NCBI RefSeq assembly: GCF_001667375.1
Contig: NZ_LZIN01000022.1
Span: 1-45,762, forward strand
DNA length: 45,762 nt
Reading direction: 5' to 3'
Source of the DNA: Mycolicibacter sinensis
GTDB taxonomy: Bacteria > Actinomycetota > Actinomycetes > Mycobacteriales > Mycobacteriaceae
The notes beneath the pieces are model-generated. The model saw only the letters and a program-made list of their open reading frames with translations, was not told the DNA's origin and did no database searches. Of the stretch, positions 37,301 through 43,445 are shown piece by piece. The position numbers and the translations under genes are program-made. Position 1 is the stretch's first letter. Every line of letters starts with the position of its first letter.

Positions 37301-39722
37301 CGTACGAGGTGCCGCCGCTGCCGCCGTCGTTGGCATTGCCGGTCTCCAGTTCACCGAAGCCGGCCGTGCCGCCGTGACCGCCATCGGTGGCATCACCGCC
37401 GATACCGCCCTGGGCCACCGCGGTGTTGCCGCCACCACCGATGATGCCGCCGGCGTGGTCGACGACCAGGTAGCCGCCACCACCGTCACCACCGACGCTG
37501 CCCGCGCCGTCGCCGCTACCGGCGGCGCCGCCGGTGGCAGTACCCGTGATGGTGCTGCCGGTGCCAATCGCCGACGCGGCGCCGGCACCACCGACACCGC
37601 CCGTGCCGCCGTTGCTGCCTGCACCACCTTCGCCACCCTGCACGATGGTGCTGTCACTGACGACGGCACCCTGACTGGCGTTGATAACCGCAGCACCACC
37701 GGCGCCGCCGACGCCACCGTTGCTGCCGCCGGCACCCCCGTCACCGCCGGTGGCAGCGCCGTCAGCTTTGCTGCCGGTACCGACCGCGGAGATGTTGCCC
37801 TGGCCGCCGGTGCCGCCGTGCCCGCCGGCGGCGGTGGCGCTCCCTGCGCCACCCGCTCCGCCGTCGCCGCCAGTGGCGGTACCCGCTGTGGTGGCACCGG
37901 TGCCGGCGAAGACGCTGCCGCCGCCACCACCGCCACCACCACCGCCGCCGTAGCCCGGGCCAGTCGCACCGGCCTGGGCGCCGGCGCCACCGGCACCGCC
38001 GCTGCCGCCGACTCCGCCGGTGCCGACACTGGCTCCGTCGCCACCTGCGCCACCGGCACCACCGTTACCGTCGGCGTCGCCGTTGCTACCGGCACCGCCC
38101 ATCCCGCCGGTGCCGCCGATGCCGCCGGCCTGGGCGCTGCCGCCGACTTCCTTGCCGTCACCGCCTTGACCGCCGGCACCGCCCTCGCCACCGGCGGACG
38201 AGCCGTCCGCGCCGCTGCCGCCCTTGCCGCTACCGCTGCCGTTTGCACCGCCGGCGCCTCCGGCACCGGCCGTGCCGCCGTTGCCACCGGCCCCGCCGTT
38301 GCCGCCATTTCCGGCGGCCGCATTGTTGCCGCCGCCGGCACCCGTGCCGCCGGCACCACCGGTGCCGCCCTTGGCGTCACCACCGTTTCCACCCTGGCCA
38401 CCGGCGCCGTCGGTCGCCGTGGTGCCGTTCGTCGAGGTGCCCGCTGCGCCACCGGCTCCACCGGTACCACCGTCACCCGCCACACCGCCGTCACCGCCGG
38501 TACCGCCGTTGCCGCCGTCGGCGCCGGCGACCGTGGCGTCCGCGCCGGCCGTTCCGGTCACACCGTTGGCGTTACCGCCGGCACCGCCGACGCCACCTTC
38601 GCCACCGTTACCGGCGCCGGCGCCGGCGCCCGTGGCACCCGCGCTGGCGAACCAGCCACCGGCACCGCCCGCGCCGCCCTTGCCGGCGTCGCCGCCGGCG
38701 CCACCGGCGCCGCCGTTACCGCCGTCGGTCGCGGCAGTAGTCCCGGTCATGTCGGAACCGGCGGCACCCTCGCCACCGACGCCGCCCTCGCCACCGGCAC
38801 CGGCCGCGCCGCCCTTGCCGCCGGCGCCGAAGAAGGTCGAGCCCTTACCGCCGGCGCCGCCGTTACCACCGTTGCCGCCGGCTTTACCGGTGCCGCCGTT
38901 GCCATCACCGCCATTGGCGAAGCTGCCGGCGAGGCCGGCCGCACCCGTAGCGCCGTCACCGCCGTTGCCGCCGGCACCGGCGGTGCTGAAGGCACCCCAC
39001 TGGGCCGCGTCACCACCGGCACCGCCGGCACCGCCATCGCGACCCTCGGTTATTGCCGCGCCGCCATTCCCACCGTCGCCGCCGTGGCTGAACCAGGAGA
39101 ACGGCCCTGCGGCGCCACCATCGCCACCGTCGCCACCGTCATAGCCGTCACCACCGGCACCACCGTCGCCGCCGAACAAGCCGGCCTGGCCACCGTCACC
39201 ACCGTCGATGGGCACGGCGCTCGCGCCCGTGCCGGTTGCATCCCAACCCGCGCCACCGTTGCCCCAGATCCAGCCACCGGCGTAGCCATCCGGGTGGTCG
39301 GCGGTACCAGCGGCGCCGTTACCGAACGGCATCAGCCAGTTGATGTCGCTCCAGTTGAACGCAGCGGCAGAACCCGGCAGGTCAGCGACAGCCGAACTCG
39401 CGGCGGTCAGGTCGAGATCGGCCAGGACCGCATCCCAGGTGCTCTGACTGCCTAGGCCGTCGAAGAAGGCCGACCAACTGGCCGGGTCCAAGACCACCTC
39501 CCAGGCGCCCTGATCCCCCAGGTTGGTGCCCAAACCGGCGACGGCGTCGCCCAGGTCCTGACCGAGCAGGTCGATCAGCACGTCGTCGAAGTCGGCGTGC
39601 GCCGCCGGTGCTGCCCCCAACGGGGCCATCCCGAAGGCGAGGAACGCACCGACTGCGCTGCCGGCACCAAGCACCCGGCTACTGCGACGACCTTTGGATC
39701 CACTGTGACGATGACGAGACAC
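34329..39722 (-). CDS. PGRS-D: secreted PE-less PGRS/solenoid protein, 1797 aa
   Basis: Paralogue of PGRS-C. Signal peptide 1-43 (GRRSSRVLGAGSAVGAFLAF, AHA before D44). N-domain with VVLDPASWSAFFDGL, FNWSDINWLMPFGNG and GGWIWGNGGAGW. A shorter PGRS domain runs to 591, then eleven glycines (592-602, bases 37917-37949) and a 1195-residue solenoid-like domain. That domain holds two copies of the module beginning [YQ]L[VI]VD.AGG.IGGGGN and continuing with GELE: one near bases 37475 downwards and one at the C-terminus from about 35134. The tail is GHDGTDNP. GTG start with CTAAGGGGAG and a 6-nt spacer, the same as PGRS-C. It has its own promoter and terminator and is divergent from the GH5 fusion gene. 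No enzyme motif. Function unknown. Confidence 0.8.
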   Translation of the reverse strand: MSRHRHSGSKGRRSSRVLGAGSAVGAFLAFGMAPLGAAPAAHADFDDVLIDLLGQDLGDAVAGLGTNLGDQGAWEVVLDPASWSAFFDGLGSQSTWDAVLADLDLTAASSAVADLPGSAAAFNWSDINWLMPFGNGAAGTADHPDGYAGGWIWGNGGAGWDATGTGASAVPIDGGDGGQAGLFGGDGGAGGDGYDGGDGGDGGAAGPFSWFSHGGDGGNGGAAITEGRDGGAGGAGGDAAQWGAFSTAGAGGNGGDGATGAAGLAGSFANGGDGNGGTGKAGGNGGNGGAGGKGSTFFGAGGKGGAAGAGGEGGVGGEGAAGSDMTGTTAATDGGNGGAGGAGGDAGKGGAGGAGGWFASAGATGAGAGAGNGGEGGVGGAGGNANGVTGTAGADATVAGADGGNGGTGGDGGVAGDGGTGGAGGAAGTSTNGTTATDGAGGQGGNGGDAKGGTGGAGGTGAGGGNNAAAGNGGNGGAGGNGGTAGAGGAGGANGSGSGKGGSGADGSSAGGEGGAGGQGGDGKEVGGSAQAGGIGGTGGMGGAGSNGDADGNGGAGGAGGDGASVGTGGVGGSGGAGGAGAQAGATGPGYGGGGGGGGGGGSVFAGTGATTAGTATGGDGGAGGAGSATAAGGHGGTGGQGNISAVGTGSKADGAATGGDGGAGGSNGGVGGAGGAAVINASQGAVVSDSTIVQGGEGGAGSNGGTGGVGGAGAASAIGTGSTITGTATGGAAGSGDGAGSVGGDGGGGYLVVDHAGGIIGGGGNTAVAQGGIGGDATDGGHGGTAGFGELETGNANDGGSGGTSYGSATGGNGGTADGTGSMGGHGGNGDIQSARAEGGSTGGTSHGTAQGGNGGNATGGGTGGKGSYGSILSGGTGSEASGTATGGNGGVGADHGTGGDALSGQVNAFGADAKADGTAQGGDGGAGTGAGAVGGGGNIGYITAGAGNTITGATSTGGDGGAAGAGVHGAYGGAANVTANVGTGSTITDSSATGGNAGAGDAHGGVGGRGGDATVEASLGGAVSDATADGGTGGAGSNSGTGGAGGTAYVTADGAGNTAGGEAHGGDGGAGNAGTGGAGGTGAVFVVGTDGSAHGTGIGGSGGDGTDGGQGGAGGQGDVNANAHGTTGGIASGKGTGGNGGDATGNGSVGGNGNDGEIQAGYSFNAFGGTASGEATGGSGGDATGAGSHGGNGAFGVVLSNGVGADASGTAIGANGGNGINGGTGGDASLATAQLAATANGATASGTAQGGNAGDGIGAGRTGGAGSLGWIQAQGVGSHASGTATGGTGGTGQNGVDGGAGGRGSLQAIGTGTTINGGTATGGDGATGYGGGASNFLVNDGTVVNTSAVGGDATDGGAGGAATVGVQGVESSISDSSITGGNAGSGGSGGSTELLASGGATISGSTAAGGQGSDTADGGAASIIADGSGSAVTGSHVTAGNAGVGDDNGGKGGDGGTASIGASNGAQITDTTVIGGAGGAGTDGGQGGLGGFGLAGAIGAGSTITGASATGGAGGLGDNGTGGQGGSGQLIVDSAGGTIGGGGNTATAVGGAGGAGIDGGRGGNGSWGELESDAAGGNSYGVSAGGNGGEATGTNSVGGNGGSSDIESAKTTSGFGDPNLGGPGGTASGTSTGGDGGAASNGGHGGNGGKASIAAGGENAVASGTSNGGTGGEGDGGQGGNAGYSRITALGENTTSTGGSATGGDGGKGTGVGTGGNGADGNIGAALTSAGSSTDHPTANTNTVVGGSGGLGGSGNTGGNGTEADVYAVDNGSHAGWPNPNNDKTVIGHDGTDNP

Positions 39723-39778
39723 GACAAACTCCCCTTAGCTTGCACATAACGGCGGCATAACAAGCCCCTGCGGGGGTT

Positions 39779-39806
39779 ACGTTAATGCTAATTCTCATGA
39801 CGTCAA
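39779..39806 (-). promoter_or_regulatory. Promoter of PGRS-D (shared element)
   Basis: Minus strand: -35 TTGACG (39801-39806), 16-bp spacer containing GAGAATTAGC, -10 TAACGT (39779-39784). The leader would be about 50 nt; near its start CCCC/GGGG can form a small hairpin (39765-39775). Confidence 0.62.
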
Positions 39807-40470
39807 CCCCAGTGCACAAAGTTGGAGACCCCCAGGTAGTCCATCCAAAATAGGCGTTCACATGGTCTTATTGCCCCCAAAGGGCGTCTTCTTGCCCGTC
39901 AAAATTTCTTAGAAAAGCCCGACATTCTCAGAAAAGGCGGCGCGCTCCGATCTGGTCGCCGAGGCTTCGCGGTGGCTCCGGAGACGCGCATCAGACCAGG
40001 TCAGGGCGGATTACGCCCCTCTTCACCGCAGCAGCTGCTGCTCGCCGGCACTTTCCGCCGTCGATGACGGCCAGTCCGAAACCGAGGCGATAATATGCAC
40101 TACCGTCAATTTAGTGCACTTCAGGTGAACTGAAGCTCTGCAGGCCGGGGCGCGCTGAATGGTGCGCGCCGCACAGCTTCCTAAGAGCTTTCTACGCCAC
40201 CGTTTCACGATGCCGCTGCGGAACTACGCTCGGCATTCACTTAGCCGCAGTAAGGTTTCTTGTCGGTGATCAGTGCGCCTGCCCACCCGCGCCAGCATCA
40301 CCATTCCCTTGAACCCGCACGTCGGAGACATGCGAGGCACTCCCGCGCGGTCGCCCGCGCCGACCTCGACAAGTGCTGCGGTCTCCCTCCATCGTTTCGA
40401 CACGCCACCCTCCCCCTCTTGCTACTTTGTTGCAGAACCCTCAGCTTTGTCATAGAAAGGCGGGTAAGTC
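39807..40470. other. Long divergent intergenic region, PGRS-D / GH5-PGRS
   Basis: 664 bp, locally AT-rich, no credible gene. It holds the inverted repeats at 40096-40135 next to a TAATAT (40091-40096) that would suit a plus-strand -10. Closer to the GH5 gene, TACTTT lies near 40420 and AAAGG at 40456-40460 is the ribosome binding site, 10 nt from the ATG. The true promoter of the GH5 gene cannot be fixed by eye. Confidence 0.45.
40096..40135. promoter_or_regulatory. Two adjacent dyads, possible operator
   Basis: TGCACTA (40096-40102) and TAGTGCA (40112-40118) form a perfect 7-bp dyad with a 9-bp spacer; CTTCAG (40119-40124) and CTGAAG (40130-40135) immediately follow as a 6-bp dyad with a 5-bp spacer. 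The first overlaps the end of TAATAT. A repressor site is inference. Confidence 0.35.
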
Positions 40471-42723
40471 ATGTCCCAGCCCCGGCTCGGTACTGGTGGT
40501 CGGCGACGGACTTATGTCCACAGAAAATCCACCGCGGTGACCGCCTCCGCGGGCGCCTTCCTGGTGTTCGGACTCGCGCCACTGGTCACCACCCCGCTGG
40601 CACACGCCGAAGTTTTTGACGACGCCGTCGACCAGATGCTGTCGCCGTTCCTGGACGCCACCACCGGCGCACTGGATTGGGGCACGCTGTCATCGCCGGC
40701 CGCCTGGGAGGCGTTCTTCGACCCGGCGCACTGGGACGGCGTGCTGACCGGCCCGGGCGCTGCCGACACCATGAGCTTCGACCCGGCCGCGCTGTTCCAG
40801 CAGTTCGTCTACACCCCGCTGCACGACAACATGCAGGCCTGGATCACCAGCGACCTCGGCAAACAGGTCGACGGCACCATCAACGCGCTATTCGGCTCGA
40901 CGGTGATCGGCAACGGCACCGCCGGCACCGCCGAAAACCCCCACGGTGGCGCCGGGGGCTGGTTCTTCGGTGACGGCGGGGCCGGCTGGAGCAGCACCGA
41001 GGCCGGCGTCGCCGGCGGTGCCGGCGGCGCGGCGGGCATGTTCGGCACCGGCGGCGCGGGCGGCAACGGCGGCGCCGGAGCCATCGGCGGTGAAGGCGGC
41101 GCCGGCGGCTGGTTATTCGGCAACGGCGGCGTCGGCGGCCACGGCGGCGACGGCGCCGACGGCGGCAACGGCGGTGACGGCGGCAACGCGATCGGGTTCT
41201 TCGGCGCCGGCGGGCACGGCGGCGACGCCGGTGACAGCGGCGTCGGCGGCAGCCCCACCGGTCCGCACCCGCTCCCCGCGCTGGGCGGCGCCGGCGGCAA
41301 CCCGGGTCTGATGGGCACCCACGGCGCGGTCGGCCACTTCGGCTCCGGGGTGCCGCTGGACAAACCGATGTTCTGGGACACCAGCTACGGGCCGATCACG
41401 GTGACCGGGCCCTGGCTCACCGACAGCGACGGTCGGGTGGTGATCATGCACGGCGTCAACGAGGTGTACAAGTCACCGCCCTATACCCCCGAAGCCGGCG
41501 GGTTCTCCGAAGCCGATGCGGCGTACCTGGCCGCGCACGGCGTCAATATGGTGCGTGTCGGTGTGCTGTGGGCGGGCGTAGAACCGCAACCCGGCGTCTA
41601 CGACTACAACTATTTGGCTTCGATCGAACAGACCGTGCAGATGCTGGCGAAGTACAACATCGTCAGCCTGCTCGACATGCACCAGGACGTCTACTCCGAC
41701 TCCATCCACGGCGGCTACGACGGCGCGCCGGCGTGGGCGACCGACACCGGCGGCCTGCCCGAGATCGATGCGGGCTTCCCGTGGACGTACGTGGCCAGCC
41801 CCGCGGTCAACCACGCCTGGGATGCGTTCTGGCACAACAGCACCGTCGCCGACGGAGTCAAACTGCAGAACAGCTACGCGCGGATGTGGGAGGCCGTCGC
41901 CGAGTACTTCGCCGGGAACGGCAACGTCGCCGGCTACGAGATCATGAACGAGCCGTGGGCCGGAACCCAGTGGCTGGGCACGGTGTTGGGCAACCCGTTC
42001 TTCGACGCCCAATACCTGACCGCGTTCTACAACCAGGTGGACGCCGCGATCCGCGCCGTCGACCCGCACACCCCGGTGTACTTCGAACCCAACACCCTGA
42101 CCGGCAACCTGCCGCTGCCCACCCAGCTGGGCACGGTGAACGATCCCAACACCGTCTACGCGTTCCACGACTACTGCACCTCGACGGCGATCTTCGGCGA
42201 CACCGCCTTCGGCTGCGGACTGTGGGAGCTGATCATCCAGGGCGATGCGGCGTCCTACGCCGCCAAACACAACATCCCGGCGATGATCACCGAGTTCGGC
42301 AACACCGGCAACATCCAGAGCATCACCGACACCCTCGACGAGGCAAACAAGCGCGGATTCGGCTGGCTGTTCTGGGAATACGGCACCGCACGCGCTAATT
42401 CCGGCGATCCCGACGACAACGGCTTGTCCTCCGGAGTGATGGCCACGCTGGCGCAGGCCTACCCGCAAGTGGTCTCCGGCACCCCGGGCTCCTGGTCCGT
42501 GACCGACGGCATCCTGCAGTTCAGCTACTCCCCCGAGAGGGCCGACGGCAGTGGCAGTTTCGCCGCGGGCTCGCACACCACCATCTGGGTGCCCGACACC
42601 AACTATCAGGTGAGCGTCACCGGCGGCCACATCGTCTCACCGCCCGGCGCCCAGCAGCTGGTGATCGCCTCGGACAGCGGTGCCGGCACCGTGAGCGTCA
42701 CCGTGACGCCGGCGCGGTCTTAG
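40471..42723 (+). CDS. Secreted PGRS protein fused to GH5 endoglycoceramidase-like domain, 750 aa
   Basis: Signal peptide 1-46 (basic RRRTYVHRK, core GAFLVFGLAPL, AHA before E47), N-domain to ~145 (SSPAAWEAFFDPAHWDGVL), PGRS segment ~146-290 (ENPHGGAGGWFFGDGG, GGWLFGNGG), GH5 domain ~300-665, beta-rich C-terminal domain 670-750. GH5 landmarks: LLDMHQDVYSDS (H404), general acid/base E494 in IMNEPW, H566 in FHDY, nucleophile E608 in ITEFGN, and FWEYG. The HQDVYS block is typical of endoglycoceramidases, which release the glycan from glycosphingolipids; the real substrate could be another glycolipid. Both catalytic glutamates are present, so the enzyme should be active. ATG 40471 has AAAGG upstream. 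The signal peptide and N-domain resemble those of the adjacent PGRS genes. Confidence 0.85.
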   Translation: MSQPRLGTGGRRRTYVHRKSTAVTASAGAFLVFGLAPLVTTPLAHAEVFDDAVDQMLSPFLDATTGALDWGTLSSPAAWEAFFDPAHWDGVLTGPGAADTMSFDPAALFQQFVYTPLHDNMQAWITSDLGKQVDGTINALFGSTVIGNGTAGTAENPHGGAGGWFFGDGGAGWSSTEAGVAGGAGGAAGMFGTGGAGGNGGAGAIGGEGGAGGWLFGNGGVGGHGGDGADGGNGGDGGNAIGFFGAGGHGGDAGDSGVGGSPTGPHPLPALGGAGGNPGLMGTHGAVGHFGSGVPLDKPMFWDTSYGPITVTGPWLTDSDGRVVIMHGVNEVYKSPPYTPEAGGFSEADAAYLAAHGVNMVRVGVLWAGVEPQPGVYDYNYLASIEQTVQMLAKYNIVSLLDMHQDVYSDSIHGGYDGAPAWATDTGGLPEIDAGFPWTYVASPAVNHAWDAFWHNSTVADGVKLQNSYARMWEAVAEYFAGNGNVAGYEIMNEPWAGTQWLGTVLGNPFFDAQYLTAFYNQVDAAIRAVDPHTPVYFEPNTLTGNLPLPTQLGTVNDPNTVYAFHDYCTSTAIFGDTAFGCGLWELIIQGDAASYAAKHNIPAMITEFGNTGNIQSITDTLDEANKRGFGWLFWEYGTARANSGDPDDNGLSSGVMATLAQAYPQVVSGTPGSWSVTDGILQFSYSPERADGSGSFAAGSHTTIWVPDTNYQVSVTGGHIVSPPGAQQLVIASDSGAGTVSVTVTPARS

Positions 42724-42746
42724 CTTAGGGAACCTGCCCCGCAAAA

Positions 42747-42789
42747 CGGCTCAGCGCCGGCTGCGTCATGCGCAACCGGCGCTGAGCCG
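42747..42789. terminator. Bidirectional terminator hairpin
   Basis: A 19-bp stem, 42747-42765 with 42771-42789, one mismatch, loop TCATG. It stands 23 bp after the GH5-PGRS stop and 20 bp before the stop of the convergent minus-strand gene, so it can serve both. Confidence 0.8.
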
Positions 42790-42809
42790 GATTCAGGACC
42801 TAGAGAAAA

Positions 42810-43367
42810 CTACGGCTGGCAGAGGTTGTCCAGCACGTCGATCTGGCCGCGCAGCTGGTCGCGCAGCGGCTGCTGCACCGCGTCGTCGGGCGAGTGCCCG
42901 GCCAGGTAGTTGATGCTCAGCGCCTCCAGCGTGTCGGCCATGTCGCCGACGGCCTTGCTCAGGTCGTCCGGCGCGGCCGGGTTGGCCTCCAGACGCTGGT
43001 GCAGAAACGCGCCACCGGCGAACAGCGACAGCCGGGCGTTGGTGCCCACCGCCAGGTCACCGGCGAGGTCGCCGGGCACGGGGTTCTGCAGGTTGGTGTT
43101 GAACTGCGTGCCCTGGCGCACCACCGCCTGCGCGTCGCAGATCTTGCCCTTGGCTTCGTCGCGCTGGTCGCCGGAGAACTTGTGGCTCGTGGACGGGTAG
43201 AACCACCCGACCACGGCGAGCACGATGCCCAGCACTGCCAGGGCCAAAGCGGCCATCGTCGGCACCGACATGCCCTGGGACGCGGTGGAAGATTTCGGAA
43301 AACCCGCGGTCTTGGGCTTGGCGGGCTTGGCCGCGGACGTGGAATCAGTGGGGGGAGTCTCAGGCAT
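42810..43367 (-). CDS. Hypothetical membrane-anchored protein, 185 aa
   Basis: Not recognised as a named family. A Pro/Lys/Thr-rich cytoplasmic N-terminus (1-34) is followed by one hydrophobic helix (about 35-56, LALAVLGIVLAVVGWFY) and a ~125-residue, probably extracytoplasmic domain with two cysteines (KICDAQAVV and the near-terminal DNLCQP) that could pair. The C-domain is largely helical in appearance. ATG 43367 has no Shine-Dalgarno sequence but has TACGAT 6 nt upstream, fitting leaderless expression. It is divergent from dprE1 across 78 bp, so it may be co-regulated with arabinan synthesis; that link is inferred from position only. Confidence 0.7.
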   Translation of the reverse strand: MPETPPTDSTSAAKPAKPKTAGFPKSSTASQGMSVPTMAALALAVLGIVLAVVGWFYPSTSHKFSGDQRDEAKGKICDAQAVVRQGTQFNTNLQNPVPGDLAGDLAVGTNARLSLFAGGAFLHQRLEANPAAPDDLSKAVGDMADTLEALSINYLAGHSPDDAVQQPLRDQLRGQIDVLDNLCQP

Positions 43368-43445
43368 TGCGCGATCGTAACGGTAGTCACGAGATTAGTC
43401 ACGTGAAACCGGGAAGCGGCGCGTTGGGCGGTACCCTCATGTGCG
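43368..43445. promoter_or_regulatory. Divergent promoter region of dprE1 and the 185-aa membrane protein
   Basis: Minus strand: -35-like GTGACT, 17-bp spacer, -10 TACGAT (complement of 43374-43379), then 6 nt to the ATG. Plus strand: TACCCT (43432-43437) lies 8 nt before the dprE1 ATG, which has no Shine-Dalgarno sequence. A direct repeat TAGTCACG occurs at 43384-43391 and 43396-43403 (12-bp period), inside the minus-strand promoter. Confidence 0.45.

Noticed and set aside
11398..39722. Possibility that the regular GC-rich repeats are a CRISPR array or non-coding satellite
   Set aside because: Repeats are short, degenerate, in-frame and protein-patterned, with no conserved repeat plus unique spacer structure and no cas genes nearby.
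16855..39722. Tat export of the PGRS proteins
   Set aside because: PGRS-B has SRRVL and the GH5 fusion RRTYV, which resemble twin-arginine motifs, but PGRS-C has R-S-S-R at that place and the motif is not consistent; the route is left as Sec or Tat.
11398..42723. Annotation of the five genes as ordinary PE_PGRS
   Set aside because: No PE domain, and the first ~45 residues form a hydrophobic-core signal peptide with an AxA box; calling them PE_PGRS would misstate the N-terminus.
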